From Salinibacillus xinjiangensis (GTDB taxonomy: Bacteria > Bacillota > Bacilli > Bacillales > Alkalibacillaceae), in contig NZ_WJNH01000007.1 in assembly GCF_009649735.1 (NCBI RefSeq), positions 222,302 through 286,301 of the forward strand: a stretch of DNA of 64,000 bases. The letters run 5' to 3'. A program made the translations under genes and the position numbers. Below the pieces are notes generated by a model, which was not told the DNA's origin, did not search any database, and saw nothing but the letters and a program-made list of their open reading frames with translations. This document shows, one piece after another, positions 33,302-43,092 of this stretch (position 1 is the stretch's first letter; every line of letters begins with the position of its first letter).

Positions 33302-34096
33302 ATGTTTGAACTAATTCCGAAATTAAGAGAGGCGAGCCCACTCATACATAATATAACAAATGTTGTGGTGACAAATTTTACGGCTAACGGCCTGTATGCT
33401 CTTGGCGCAGCACCAGTGATGGCATATGCCAAAGAGGAAGTAGCTGATATGGCGAGTATCGCGGGAGCAGTAGTATTAAATATCGGTACTTTGTCAACAG
33501 AAGAAGTGGAGGCTATGGTGATTGCGGGAAAGGCAGCCAATAAAAAAGGGGTGCCAGTTGTGCTTGATCCTGTGGGAGCTGGCGCGACCTCTTTTCGGAC
33601 CGAGTCGGCTCAGCGTATTTTACAGGAAGTTGACGTGACAGTGATTCGGGGCAATGCTGCTGAAGTTGCCTCAGTTGCTGGGGAAAACCTAGTGGTCAAA
33701 GGCGTTGATGGTGGTGCTGTAAGTGGAGATACGCAGGAGCTTGCAGAAAAAGTGTCTGAGTTGTTCGACTGTACCGTGGTGATTACTGGTGAGATTGATG
33801 TGATTGCGAATGAACAAGGGACTAACCTTGTACGTAATGGTCATCCGATTCAAACGAAGGTGACGGGGACAGGGTGTCTGTTATCTTCCGTTGTTGGGGC
33901 CTTTTGTGCCGTGGAAGAAGATGTGCTAAAGGCGACTACAGTAGCTGTTTCGGTTTATGGTGTAGCAGCGGAGAAGGCAGCTCAGAAAACAGCAGAGCTT
34001 GGGCCTGGGAGCTTTCAGGTTGAGTTCTTGAATGAGCTATCTAAGGTAAGTGAGGCTGATGCGGCATTTTCTAAGGTTGAGCGGGTTGATGAATAA
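33302..34096 (+). CDS. thiM: Hydroxyethylthiazole kinase
   Basis: 264 residues from the second ATG at 33302, six bases after the AAGGGGGAG site; the first ATG at 33296 touches that site. ThiM landmarks are all present: [21 protein letters not shown] near 14-34, [25 protein letters not shown] and the catalytic [15 protein letters not shown] near 186-200. It phosphorylates 4-methyl-5-hydroxyethylthiazole for thiamin salvage. It is under TPP riboswitch control together with the SDR gene and thiE. Confidence 0.96.
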   Translation: MFELIPKLREASPLIHNITNVVVTNFTANGLYALGAAPVMAYAKEEVADMASIAGAVVLNIGTLSTEEVEAMVIAGKAANKKGVPVVLDPVGAGATSFRTESAQRILQEVDVTVIRGNAAEVASVAGENLVVKGVDGGAVSGDTQELAEKVSELFDCTVVITGEIDVIANEQGTNLVRNGHPIQTKVTGTGCLLSSVVGAFCAVEEDVLKATTVAVSVYGVAAEKAAQKTAELGPGSFQVEFLNELSKVSEADAAFSKVERVDE

Positions 34097-34156
34097 GAGG
34101 GAGACGTGGGTTTTCCGTAAAATACTGTATTCAATCAGGAAATGACCTTTTCATAG

Positions 34157-34840
<684 letters not shown>

Positions 34841-34852
34841 ATATCTCTTTAA

Positions 34853-34887
34853 AAACAGGCTTGGATTATGAGAATCCAAGCCTGTTT
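34853..34887. terminator. Bidirectional intrinsic terminator
   Basis: AAACAGGCTTGGATT / AATCCAAGCCTGTTT stem with a 5-nt loop, between convergent thiE and the gene ending at 34890. Confidence 0.85.
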
Positions 34888-34889
34888 GA

Positions 34890-35729
34890 CTATAATACTA
34901 CCATTGAAATAATTCTCTTGCACCAGTCTTCTTTTTCATCTAGTCCAGTTTGATTACAAAGCTGTTTGTTTAATCTGAAGAACTCGGGTGTTATGCTGGC
35001 CATTGTTTTCATAATCTCATAAGAGGAACGGGTACAATCCCAGCTTTCTAATAAGGATAACTGCCATTTTAGTAAATGACTTCTTTTTCCCTCTAATTTA
35101 GACCAAACACCATAGGAGCTGTCTATTCGACATCCAATTTCCATATACCATCCCGTAGCTATGAACCATCTGATTCTGTCAAGGTTTGCTAAAGCATGAT
35201 AATGTTCATTTCGCATAACGGCACGGTAGGTTTCATGCATAAAAGCAAATATTTTCCCTCGCCAAACTTCAACCTCATCGGCGGTAGGGGTATATTTGAT
35301 CTCGGCGGACTGTTCCAGAACTTTTTTGACAATACCATGAGGATCATATAGTGGCTTTAGCCCATGTAACCAGACAGATGGTTGCAGCTCATCCGGTTCC
35401 TTATAAAATGTATCAACCTTTACAAAACAGGCAAAATGGGTCACCACTACAGGCGTATGTTCAGCACCTTCATAATATAGCACCTCACCCCATTTTTGAG
35501 GGCGTTTACGCTTGGCACGAATAAAATCTGTTCTTGTCTCAGGGGTGACGATAATGTGCAAGTCGATGTCGGAATACTGATCATCATTTCCTTTAGCTAA
35601 AGACCCGCCTAGGTAAATACCTAACACATTGGGATCTTTGGTTAAATCATCTAACACATTTTCAAGTAATTGTTCTCGGTGCTGTGGTAATTTTCCATCT
35701 CTTTCTTCGTATTTACTTACAAATCCCAC
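34890..35729 (-). CDS. Nucleotidyltransferase-domain protein (aminoglycoside adenylyltransferase-like)
   Basis: 279 residues from a GTG at 35729; AAGGAGTGA lies about 11 nt upstream. Pol-beta signature LGIYLGGSLAKGNDDQYSDI then DLHIIV near residues 35-60, with GGSLAKG and the paired Asp residues needed for metal binding. The C-terminal half is helical (HALANLDRIRWFIATGWYME). Relatives adenylylate antibiotics, but the target here is unknown. Confidence 0.8.
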   Translation of the reverse strand: MGFVSKYEERDGKLPQHREQLLENVLDDLTKDPNVLGIYLGGSLAKGNDDQYSDIDLHIIVTPETRTDFIRAKRKRPQKWGEVLYYEGAEHTPVVVTHFACFVKVDTFYKEPDELQPSVWLHGLKPLYDPHGIVKKVLEQSAEIKYTPTADEVEVWRGKIFAFMHETYRAVMRNEHYHALANLDRIRWFIATGWYMEIGCRIDSSYGVWSKLEGKRSHLLKWQLSLLESWDCTRSSYEIMKTMASITPEFFRLNKQLCNQTGLDEKEDWCKRIISMVVL

Positions 35730-35860
35730 TCATCAAAAATCACTCCTTATAAAAATAAAGCATGTATCTTAAAAAATTCGATTATATCGCCCAATTTCCT
35801 TTTTATTTATCATTCTCCTCCCCCATAAATATAAATTCACTTTAGTAAAGATGCTTAGAT

Positions 35861-35885
35861 AAATCAGTGAGGGAGGTCACTGATC
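35861..35885 (-). terminator. Hairpin after the small membrane protein gene
   Basis: ATCAGTGA / TCACTGAT stem with a 6-nt loop; only a short T-run follows on the minus strand, so it is a weak terminator candidate. Confidence 0.5.
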
Positions 35886-35887
35886 CA

Positions 35888-36073
35888 CTATTTTTTCCTA
35901 AACAATGTCATAATCCCATTAAAAATAATCACGCCTGAAAATAATAGAACAGTTAATACTCCTACAAGAAATGCTAAAGGTTCTAATGGCTCGAAATATC
36001 CATATAACGGTACTTTAATTAGAGCAAATCCTGCAAGAATGCAAAATAAATATAAGAGCGCAACACTGTACAT
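35888..36073 (-). CDS. Small two-helix membrane protein
   Basis: 61 residues from an ATG at 36073 with AAAGGAGTG upstream. Two hydrophobic segments near 2-20 and 30-53 are separated by a short KVPLYGYFEPLEP loop, with a basic end (LFRKK). The family is not recognised. Stands alone between a nucleotidyltransferase and an NTF2-like gene. Confidence 0.6.
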   Translation of the reverse strand: MYSVALLYLFCILAGFALIKVPLYGYFEPLEPLAFLVGVLTVLLFSGVIIFNGIMTLFRKK

Positions 36074-36181
36074 CAAAATCACTCCTTTTCTATTATGTTT
36101 ATTCTAATATCACTTAAAAAGTTAATAATCAGAAAATTGGGTTAATATTATGGTATAATATGTATAATGCAGAAGGGGGTT

Positions 36182-36216
36182 GGCTTTCAAAGGTTTTGAA
36201 GGCGGACTCTTTTTTT
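36182..36216 (+). promoter_or_regulatory. Leader hairpin with T-run before the NTF2-like gene
   Basis: GCTTTCAAA / TTTGAAGGC stem (one G-T pair) with a 3-nt loop, then seven T's. It lies between a TATAAT at about 36163 and the gene at 36234. It could be an attenuator; no ligand-binding fold is evident before it. Confidence 0.4.
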
Positions 36217-36233
36217 AAGGGAGTGAAGGGAAT

Positions 36234-36644
36234 ATGACAATTGAACAAGAACTGTCCAAGAATGTTTTTAAAATGATGGACCTACATAACAAATTTTCAG
36301 AAGGGCTGTATGAAGAAATGAACAGTTTATATTCGAATGATTTTCAAGGTAGACTTTATATGCCGTGGGTGGATGAAGTACGCCATTTTAATGCTGAAAA
36401 TATAAAAGAGGGAAATAAATCAGCTGCAGAATATTATAAAGGGAAAAATATTCAGTTTGCTTTTACCGGACTTAAAATTGTCCCACAGTCAACCAACCAA
36501 GCAACAGTTTCATATGAAGTGGTCCATCAAAATAAAGAACAAGTGGTTATGGTTAGAGGTTTAGCGCTTGAAGTTTGGCGTAAAGAATCAGATGGTCAGT
36601 GGAGAATCATTCGCTGGTATGAAGAAAAAGGAATGCGAACGTAA
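36234..36644 (+). CDS. NTF2/SnoaL-like fold protein
   Basis: 136 residues from an ATG with GAAGGG upstream. A helix-rich first half (MMDLHNKFSEGLYEEMNSLY) is followed by alternating strands with AATVSYEVVHQNKEQVVMV-like character and a final WRIIRWYEEKG, the usual end of SnoaL/DUF4440-like domains. Enzyme or binding role unknown. First gene of a run of short plus-strand genes. Confidence 0.65.
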   Translation: MTIEQELSKNVFKMMDLHNKFSEGLYEEMNSLYSNDFQGRLYMPWVDEVRHFNAENIKEGNKSAAEYYKGKNIQFAFTGLKIVPQSTNQATVSYEVVHQNKEQVVMVRGLALEVWRKESDGQWRIIRWYEEKGMRT

Positions 36645-36682
36645 ACAGCTGCAATAATTCATGGAAACAGGGAGTTGTGCTT

Positions 36683-37168
36683 GTGAGGAAAATAACCTTA
36701 TCCAATGGAGAAACAGTGGAGGTTGAGTGTCTAAGTTGTGCGTTAACGAGTGGGATGGTCAACCCTGATGGTGGAGTTGTGCTGGAAACAGAGCATTTCC
36801 ACGCCCATCAGGATGTTGCGAATCAGATTAAAGGACTTATTATTCTAGCATCCAAACGCCATATTTATGGTTTCGATGAATTAACGGCAGTTGAACAGCT
36901 AGATTATGTGAAGGCATTAACGAGGATACGTAAGGCTCAGAGAGAAGTGCTGGGAATCGAGCATGTCTACTATTTTTACAATGAAGACACAACACACCAT
37001 TTTCATACTTGGATGGTTCCACGATATGAATGGATGTATGAGTTCGGGCGTTCCGTTGAATCGGTGAGGCCTAGTCTACTATATGCAAGAGAAAAGATGA
37101 ATTATAAAGAAAATATTCAGGAAATAAAGACAGCTATTCAGTCTTTAGCTAAGGATTTAAATAAATGA
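36683..37168 (+). CDS. HIT-family hydrolase-like protein
   Basis: 161 residues from a GTG at 36683, 8 nt after GGGAG. The histidine triad region reads THHFHTWMVPR near 107-117, a variant of HxHxHxx. The preceding strand (VYYFYNEDT) also fits. HIT proteins hydrolyse dinucleoside polyphosphates or nucleotide-linked bonds. The last histidine is replaced by Trp-Met, so catalysis is not assured. Co-directional with NTF2-like and VOC genes. Confidence 0.75.
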   Translation: MRKITLSNGETVEVECLSCALTSGMVNPDGGVVLETEHFHAHQDVANQIKGLIILASKRHIYGFDELTAVEQLDYVKALTRIRKAQREVLGIEHVYYFYNEDTTHHFHTWMVPRYEWMYEFGRSVESVRPSLLYAREKMNYKENIQEIKTAIQSLAKDLNK

Positions 37169-37180
37169 TGAGGTGACGAA

Positions 37181-37570
37181 ATGATATTTGAGATGACCAT
37201 TCAGGTTCGGGTTGAGGATATGAAGGAAGGGCAGAAATGGTATGAAACGTTATTTAATCGGGAACCAGATTTTGTTCCACACGAAGGTATTGCGGAGTGG
37301 GAAATGATACCTGGTTGTTGGTTACAGGTTGCAGAAGGGACTCCAGCAGAAGCCAGTGGTCCGTTGCGTTTAGGGGTAACAGATATTGAGGGGGAAAGGG
37401 AAAGACTGGTTCGAGAATTGGGTATCGATCCATTTGATATTTATTCCAGAGAAGAAGTGCCTGTGAGATGGGGAACATGTACAGATCCTTGGGGGAATCG
37501 TCTGGGTTTCTTTGAATATATTAATAAAACAGAAGAAAAAAATCGTATACAGACGATATTGAAAAAATAA
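37181..37570 (+). CDS. VOC-family (glyoxalase/bleomycin-resistance fold) protein
   Basis: 129 residues. Two beta-alpha-beta repeats: QVRVEDMKEGQKWYETLF near 8-25 and LRLGVTDIEGERERL in the second half, ending TCTDPWGNRLGFFEY, the usual metal-site Glu closing motif. The substrate is unknown. ATG with GAGGTGA upstream, 12 nt after the HIT gene. Confidence 0.85.
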   Translation: MIFEMTIQVRVEDMKEGQKWYETLFNREPDFVPHEGIAEWEMIPGCWLQVAEGTPAEASGPLRLGVTDIEGERERLVRELGIDPFDIYSREEVPVRWGTCTDPWGNRLGFFEYINKTEEKNRIQTILKK

Positions 37571-37585
37571 GGAGATGGATAAAAT

Positions 37586-37969
37586 TTGGTGAAAGTTTTA
37601 CTGCTAATATGTAGATTCTTTCTCGGAGTCGTTTTTTTAATGGCGGGGCTCAATGGCTACTTTGTTATCCTTGATTTAGAACCATTCATCGAAACGAGCC
37701 CCGCAGCCATGGCATTATTCCAATTCGACTATCTATTAATCATTGAAAAGTCATTGGAAATTCTTTGCGGTATTTTGTTATTAGCGAATCGATTTATTCC
37801 TCTTGTTCTTGCCATATTATCTCCAATCGTAGCTAACATTTTTCTACTTCACGTATTTGTGGATCATTCGTTGCTCTCTTTAGCCATATGTATCATGATT
37901 GCGTATAGCTATATGTTATTCTATTTTAGAGAAAACTTTGTGAGTATTTTTGAGAAAAAGCCTTCTTAG
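37586..37969 (+). CDS. DoxX-like small membrane protein
   Basis: 127 residues with four transmembrane helices. FFLGVVFLMAGLNGYF near residues 9-24 and IIEKSLEILCGILLLANRFIPLVLA further on follow the DoxX/DoxD-like pattern. Members are membrane proteins linked to redox or thiol stress. TTG start about 11 nt after GGAGA. In the same run as the VOC and HAD genes. Confidence 0.75.
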   Translation: MVKVLLLICRFFLGVVFLMAGLNGYFVILDLEPFIETSPAAMALFQFDYLLIIEKSLEILCGILLLANRFIPLVLAILSPIVANIFLLHVFVDHSLLSLAICIMIAYSYMLFYFRENFVSIFEKKPS

Positions 37970-37994
37970 TGCCAGGTTGAAAGGGAGAGAAAAT

Positions 37995-38651
37995 ATGAAT
38001 CAAACATACATCTTTGATATGGACGGAACACTTTTCCAAACAGATAAAATATTAGAAATATCGCTAAAAGATACGTTTCATTATTTAAAGTCTTTAGGGA
38101 AATGGGACTCAGTAACCCCTATTGAAAAATATCGTGAAATCATGGGGGTCCCATTGCCTAAAGTCTGGGAAGCTTTGTTACCACAGCATCAAAATGAGGA
38201 CAGAGAACTTGCCAATGATTATTTTCTGAATAGATTAATTGAAAATATAAGAGAGGGAAAAGGGGCTTTATATCCCCACGTTAGGGAAATCTTCCGCTAT
38301 TTAAGAGAAAACAATTGCTCCATTTACATAGCAAGTAATGGATTAATCGATTATTTAAACGCCATTGTGGACTATTATGAGTTAGATACGTGGGTAACGG
38401 AAACCTTTAGTATTGAGCAAATACAATCGTTAGATAAAGTAGATTTAGTCCAACTAATTGTGGAGAAGTATAGAGTTCGAGAAGCGGTGGTAGTGGGTGA
38501 TCGACTTTCGGATATTAAGGCTGCAAAACAAAATGGCTTGACTGCTGTAGGATGTAATTTTGATTTTGCTAGAGAAGAGGAACTTGTTGAGGCTGATATT
38601 GTTATTGATGATTTAAGGGAGTTAAAAGGAATCTTACCAAATGAATCGTAA
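37995..38651 (+). CDS. HAD-superfamily hydrolase (first of two)
   Basis: 218 residues from an ATG at 37995 with AAAGGGAG upstream. HAD motif I FDMDGTLFQTD near residues 6-16, motif II IASNG, and motifs III/IV around VVVGDRLSDIKAAKQNG. A helical cap of the beta-phosphoglucomutase type lies between. Probably a small-molecule phosphatase; the substrate is unknown. It overlaps the next HAD gene by 11 nt. Confidence 0.88.
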   Translation: MNQTYIFDMDGTLFQTDKILEISLKDTFHYLKSLGKWDSVTPIEKYREIMGVPLPKVWEALLPQHQNEDRELANDYFLNRLIENIREGKGALYPHVREIFRYLRENNCSIYIASNGLIDYLNAIVDYYELDTWVTETFSIEQIQSLDKVDLVQLIVEKYRVREAVVVGDRLSDIKAAKQNGLTAVGCNFDFAREEELVEADIVIDDLRELKGILPNES

Positions 38652-39339
38652 TAGTGAAAATATAAAATCGGTTCTTTTTGATTTAGATGGGACGCTGTTA
38701 AACCGAGAGCAGTCAGTGAAATCATTTACCGAAAAACAGTATGAACGACTTTATAAGTGGGTAGGACATGTACCTAAAGATAAATATGTGTCTAGATTTA
38801 TTGAGCTTGATGAGCAAGGATACGTCTGGAAGGACAAAGTTTATCAGCAATTGATTAAGGAATATAAAATTATAGGATTGACCTGGGAAAATCTACTACA
38901 GGACTATATTCAACACTTTAAATATAGTTGTATTCCATACCCTAATCTAATGGATATGTTAGCAGAATTAAAAACTCAAAACCTAGCTCTTGGTATGATT
39001 ACAAATGGCAAAGGGCAATTCCAAATGGATAATATAAAGACTTTGGGAATTGAAAAGTATTTTGACACGATTCTCATTTCGGAATGGGAAGGACTGAAAA
39101 AGCCCGAACCCCAAATATTCAACAAGGCTTTAGAACAACTTAACGTCTTGCCAAGTGAAAGTATATTTGTAGGAGATCATCCAGAAAAAGATGTAAAAGC
39201 TGCTCAGAATGTAGGGATGAAAGGAATATGGAAAAAGAATGAGCATTGGGGTGATGTAGAAGCAGATATGATAGTGGATGAGTTAATGGAGATTCCTTCC
39301 TATATAAGGGCCCTTAAAAGTTTGGAGGATAGCATATGA
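38641..39339 (+). CDS. HAD-superfamily hydrolase (second of two)
   Basis: 232 residues. Motif I LFDLDGTLLNREQ near 11-23, motif II MITNGKGQFQ, conserved Lys in WEGLKKPEPQIF, and motif III VGDHPEKDVKAAQNVG. It is related to phosphoglycolate phosphatase-like YsaA/YjjG proteins. Its start lies inside the preceding HAD gene and its end overlaps the methyltransferase gene by 4 nt, so the three are translationally coupled. The two HADs are only distantly alike and do not look like a recent duplication. Confidence 0.88.
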   Translation: MNRNSENIKSVLFDLDGTLLNREQSVKSFTEKQYERLYKWVGHVPKDKYVSRFIELDEQGYVWKDKVYQQLIKEYKIIGLTWENLLQDYIQHFKYSCIPYPNLMDMLAELKTQNLALGMITNGKGQFQMDNIKTLGIEKYFDTILISEWEGLKKPEPQIFNKALEQLNVLPSESIFVGDHPEKDVKAAQNVGMKGIWKKNEHWGDVEADMIVDELMEIPSYIRALKSLEDSI

Positions 39340-40073
39340 AACAAAATATTTATGATAATCCGGTTTTCTTCAAAGAATATACCAACTTACGGAAAACTGG
39401 AGTAACCTATAACGACTTTGTGGAACAACCGGCTCTTAAATCAGTCATGCCCTCTCTCGATAATAAAACTGTATTGGATTTAGGGTGTGGAACCGGTCAA
39501 TTTGCAATGTATTGCATTCAGAATGGGGCATCAAAGGTTTTAGGTTTAGATATCTCAAGAAATATGATTGACCAAGCAATTAAAGAAAACAATCATGAGA
39601 AAATCGAATATATTTGTATGCCAATAGAAGATTTAGAATTGAACAATCTAAAATTCGATATTATTGTAAGCTCCTTGGCCATTCATTATATAAAAGATTA
39701 CTCAAACTTAGTTGCAAAGATCAGTCAATTCCTAAATAGAGATGGAGAATTTATCTTTTCCATCGAACATCCTATTGTGACTGCTCGAAAGGATATGAAC
39801 AATTGGGTGAAGGATCATGAAGGGAATAGATTATACTGGGCTTTGGATCATTATCAGGAAGAAGGAATAAGGGAGCAGCATTGGTATATTGATGGTGTCA
39901 TTAAATATCATAGAACAATTTCAACAATAATAAATACCCTCATAGATAACGGGCTTGTATTAGGAAAAATGATTGAGCCTCAGTCCATAACGGAAGGATT
40001 AGAGAAAATGCCTAAATTACATAATGAAGAACGGAGGCCGTCTTTTATGGTCATTAAAGCTTACAAAGTATGA
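39336..40073 (+). CDS. Class I SAM-dependent methyltransferase
   Basis: 245 residues. Motif I VLDLGCGTGQFAMYCIQNGA near 45-64, motif II GLDISRNMI, and IVSSLAIHYIKDY near 110-122 mark the class I fold. The C-terminal half contains EQHWYIDGVIKYHRTIST as in many small-molecule methyltransferases. ATGA overlap with the HAD gene upstream. Substrate unknown. Confidence 0.9.
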   Translation: MKQNIYDNPVFFKEYTNLRKTGVTYNDFVEQPALKSVMPSLDNKTVLDLGCGTGQFAMYCIQNGASKVLGLDISRNMIDQAIKENNHEKIEYICMPIEDLELNNLKFDIIVSSLAIHYIKDYSNLVAKISQFLNRDGEFIFSIEHPIVTARKDMNNWVKDHEGNRLYWALDHYQEEGIREQHWYIDGVIKYHRTISTIINTLIDNGLVLGKMIEPQSITEGLEKMPKLHNEERRPSFMVIKAYKV

Positions 40074-40084
40074 ATAATATTTTC

Positions 40085-40546
40085 TTAATTTTTATCCTTT
40101 CTACTCAACTTCTGAACCCATGTCAGCTGTAACCGCAGCAACATGAACAGCACAGGATAAGCCATGGCAGAGTGATAAAGCTTCCATTGGTTATGATAAA
40201 ACACACCTAACTGGACGAGGAGCTCTTCATAAATGACGGAAAAAAGAGACCAGCCAAGTATATAAGAGACAATAGCAATTGTAGAACGGTGATATGGGTA
40301 GAAGTTCAGGAATAAAGGTGTAACAGAAAGATAAATCGGGACTAACCACATCGTTTTCCATTCCGATCTCGGCCAGGGATTAAAGTAACCATACCAATTA
40401 AGTTCAATATGTAAAAACACATCGGTTAGTAGTTGAAAATAGGTTGCCATCCCGGCTGTGGCATATAAATACATTCTCGGTATTCTTTTCGGCATTAAGA
40501 GTACAATGGTTGGAAAAATAATAGCTGTCAGGATTAATATCCACAT
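40085..40546 (-). CDS. Five-helix membrane protein of CBO0543-like type
   Basis: 153 residues from an ATG at 40546 with AAAGGTA upstream. A longer reading to 40642 would run through the terminator of the upstream gene and is not accepted. Hydrophobic helices near 1-20, 25-45, 60-80, 90-112 and 122-140, with ELNWYGYFNPWPRSEWKT between. Similar proteins are common in Bacillaceae; no function is known. Confidence 0.65.
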   Translation of the reverse strand: MWILILTAIIFPTIVLLMPKRIPRMYLYATAGMATYFQLLTDVFLHIELNWYGYFNPWPRSEWKTMWLVPIYLSVTPLFLNFYPYHRSTIAIVSYILGWSLFSVIYEELLVQLGVFYHNQWKLYHSAMAYPVLFMLLRLQLTWVQKLSRKDKN

Positions 40547-40605
40547 GGGCGTACATACCTTTTTGCTAGTATGGTCAACGAAAATGTAAATGTTTATACA
40601 AATAA

Positions 40606-40645
40606 AGCAGTGTATGAGGAAGCTTTGTTCTCCTCCATACACTGC
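40606..40645 (-). terminator. Intrinsic terminator of the carboxypeptidase gene
   Basis: The minus strand has GCAGTGTATG and CATACACTGC arms with an internal GGAGGA/TCCTC pairing, then TTTATTTG. Confidence 0.82.
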
Positions 40646-41848
40646 CTAACCCTTAGGAATCATGGAATTCACAAACTCCTCCAACGTAACCTTTCTTTTA
40701 TAAACCTCTTTTGCCGCCTCTTTCCCGATATATCTTAAATGCCACGGCTCATAAATATATCCGGTGATGTCTTCCTGGTTTTCTGGATAGCGGACTATAA
40801 ATCCATATTGATGAGCGTTTTCAGCAACCCATTTCCCTTCCTTTGTCTCTCCAAACTGTTGAATTAAACCAAAGTTAGCAGACCTACTCGTAATATCCAT
40901 GGTTAAGCCTGTTTGATGCTCACTTTCCCCAGGCCTTGCACTAAATTGGTTGGCATATTCCTCACCATGTTGATTCACGTTGTATTGAAAAATTTGATCC
41001 TGTCGCTCATAGGAACGGTAACCTGATACGGCATACAGGTTGATGTTTTCAGCCTTCGCTTGTTGAAACATTTCCTCCAAGGCTCGAGCTGCCTCTTTTT
41101 GCATTTGTTTTTTCGGTAATTGCTCCTCAAAAGTAAATAGTACGTCAGGTATGACTAGTTCCTCAGGGACATAATCTTCAGGAAGTGCATGAGATTTATT
41201 GACCAATAGCAAATGACCCTTTTGCTCAATTTGCTGTTTGGAGTAAATCACATCCTCCGCTGGCTCTTCTTTTTTCTGATCGGGAATGTCTTCTGGATCG
41301 TGTTGTTCTTCTACATCCAGCTTAATATCTTGAATGATCCATTTTCCATCGGATTGGTTAAATAGGATATAAAGTGAATATTTGCCCTTCGCCTCTGTTT
41401 CATTGTTTTGCGTAATATAGTATAAACCGCCCTCATTTTTAGCTAGTTCATAAGGAAGGTCCTTATTTAATAACACAGGTCCTCCTTTAGGAATGATATA
41501 TAAGTCACCATTTTCCTCTTTATAAAATAAATCCACATATTCTTTAGCAAGCTCGGGGTCTGCAAGTTTGGTTAATTGGTTTACGAGCTCTTCTTTATTA
41601 TTGAAATTCTTTACTTTTAAATGTTCATCAGTTTCCTGAATTAATTGGTCTCTAAAGGACTGAATTAAATGTTCCGCTTCCTCCTTATCTAGGGTGTTAT
41701 CCTGTGCTGGTTGATTTTCCTGATTGTCCTCGTCCTGTTCAACCTCTTCCTGATCCTCTTCTACTGGTGGTTGTTCGTTTTCCTGTTGGGTACAGCCCGT
41801 TATCATTGAAAAAACAATGAGAACTAGAATCCATGCTCGTAAATTCAT
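40646..41848 (-). CDS. Lipoprotein D-alanyl-D-alanine carboxypeptidase (VanY/LdcB family)
   Basis: 400 residues. A lipoprotein signal (ILVLIVFSMITGC, lipobox ITGC) is followed by a very acidic Glu/Gln linker, a helical-beta middle region (55-190) and a C-terminal VanY domain. That domain shows SGYRSYERQDQIF, the zinc ligands in SEHQTGLTMDIT, and the catalytic EPWHLRYIG at 360-368. The enzyme trims peptidoglycan stem peptides outside the membrane. Monocistronic with terminator. Confidence 0.92.
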   Translation of the reverse strand: MNLRAWILVLIVFSMITGCTQQENEQPPVEEDQEEVEQDEDNQENQPAQDNTLDKEEAEHLIQSFRDQLIQETDEHLKVKNFNNKEELVNQLTKLADPELAKEYVDLFYKEENGDLYIIPKGGPVLLNKDLPYELAKNEGGLYYITQNNETEAKGKYSLYILFNQSDGKWIIQDIKLDVEEQHDPEDIPDQKKEEPAEDVIYSKQQIEQKGHLLLVNKSHALPEDYVPEELVIPDVLFTFEEQLPKKQMQKEAARALEEMFQQAKAENINLYAVSGYRSYERQDQIFQYNVNQHGEEYANQFSARPGESEHQTGLTMDITSRSANFGLIQQFGETKEGKWVAENAHQYGFIVRYPENQEDITGYIYEPWHLRYIGKEAAKEVYKRKVTLEEFVNSMIPKG

Positions 41849-42003
41849 TATGTCAATCCTTTCTAAGTTGTAAGAGCATTATTATTATTTTTAACTTTTG
41901 GTTGTTTCATTCCATAACGTTTGTACGTGTAAAAGGTGCCTATGATAACATTAAAGAGGAAAAAATATAGTAATCGCTTAACAGGCTAGATAAGGAAGGG
42001 ACG

Positions 42004-42543
42004 ATGAATATGTTGCAAGAGATTGAAACGGAACGACTAGTTATGAGACCCTATGATTTAAGTGATGCACCTAGGGCTCAAAAATTAGGAGACGACAAAG
42101 ACGTAGCAGAGACTACTTTCATTCCTTATCCATATACACTAGAAAAAGTTGAAGATTGGATTCAAAATCATTTATCACTCATTGAAAATGGAGACGCTTA
42201 TCCGTTGGCCGTGATTTTAAAAAGTGAGCGTCAACTTATTGGGACCATGACAATACGGGGTGATAAAACTCATAATAAAGGTGAATTAGCCTACTGGATC
42301 GGAAAAGATTATTGGGGAAAAGGGTATGCAACAGAGGCTTCTAAGAAAATAATTGAATTTGGTTTTCATGATTTAAAACTAAATCGAATTTGGGCTCCTG
42401 TAATGAGTAAGAATAAAGCGTCAGGAAAGGTCATGAAAAAAGTTGGATTGAATTATGAAGGTACATTAAAACAAGACATCCTAAAATGGGACAAATACGA
42501 AGACGTTGATATATATGGTCTATTGAAAGAAAATTATAGGTAG
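42004..42543 (+). CDS. GNAT-family N-acetyltransferase (RimJ/RimL-like)
   Basis: 179 residues. ETERLVMRPYDLSDAPRAQK at the N-terminus, IGTMTIRGDKTHNKGELAYW near 78-97, acetyl-CoA loop KDYWGKGYATEASKKII, and VMKKVGLNYEGTL are standard. It is about as far from the GNAT at 27431 as typical paralogues. Substrate unknown; stands alone. Confidence 0.9.
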   Translation: MNMLQEIETERLVMRPYDLSDAPRAQKLGDDKDVAETTFIPYPYTLEKVEDWIQNHLSLIENGDAYPLAVILKSERQLIGTMTIRGDKTHNKGELAYWIGKDYWGKGYATEASKKIIEFGFHDLKLNRIWAPVMSKNKASGKVMKKVGLNYEGTLKQDILKWDKYEDVDIYGLLKENYR

Positions 42544-42668
42544 AGGGTATTAAGATGCTCAGATTTAATTCTGAACATTTTTTCATTTTTATGGAATACT
42601 ACATAAATCATTGTACAGATGAGCAAATTATACTTAATGGAATAGAATAAAATAAAAAAAGAGCGTGT

Positions 42669-43070
42669 GTGAAGATGATTCAAACTCAAAAACGTTATAT
42701 GGAAACATTAGTGACTTGGGCGAAAAGATTAAAACAGCAAATCTATACCCTTTACTATGCTTATAAGGATCAACGGGTCCCATGGTATGCAAAGGTCTTT
42801 ACGGCCTTTGTGGTTGCATATGCGTTTAGTCCCATTGATTTGATTCCCGACTTTATTCCTGTTTTAGGGTTCTTAGATGAGGTTATTTTGTTGCCGCTAG
42901 GGATTAGGTTGGCTTTGCTGATGATTCCTGAACATGTAAAGACCGAGGCTGAGTGGAAAGCTGCAGAAAAAATGTCTGAGGGAAAACCGAAAAATTGGAT
43001 TGTAGGTACTGTAATCCTTATAGGATGGGGTGTCTTTTTGTTTTGGATTTTGAACACCCTGAGTTCATGA
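42669..43070 (+). CDS. YkvA-family (DUF1232) membrane protein
   Basis: 133 residues. The DUF1232 signature AYAFSPIDLIPDFIPVLGFL (49-68), then DEVILLPLGI, is clear, with a second transmembrane segment near 110-130. The role of the family is unknown. Its TGA stop codon is part of the perfect palindrome of the terminator at 43052. Confidence 0.87.
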   Translation: MKMIQTQKRYMETLVTWAKRLKQQIYTLYYAYKDQRVPWYAKVFTAFVVAYAFSPIDLIPDFIPVLGFLDEVILLPLGIRLALLMIPEHVKTEAEWKAAEKMSEGKPKNWIVGTVILIGWGVFLFWILNTLSS

Positions 43071-43082
43071 ACTCAGGGTGTT
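43052..43082. terminator. Terminator palindrome between convergent genes
   Basis: AACACCCTGAGTTC is followed at once by its exact complement GAACTCAGGGTGTT, leaving only the central ATGA overlap as loop. The U-run is weak on the plus strand. Confidence 0.65.
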
Positions 43083-43092
43083 TGAATGTTTC

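Noticed and set aside
40547..40642. N-terminal extension of the CBO0543-like membrane protein
   Set aside because: It would run through the terminator of the upstream gene; the ATG at 40546 has its own ribosome site.
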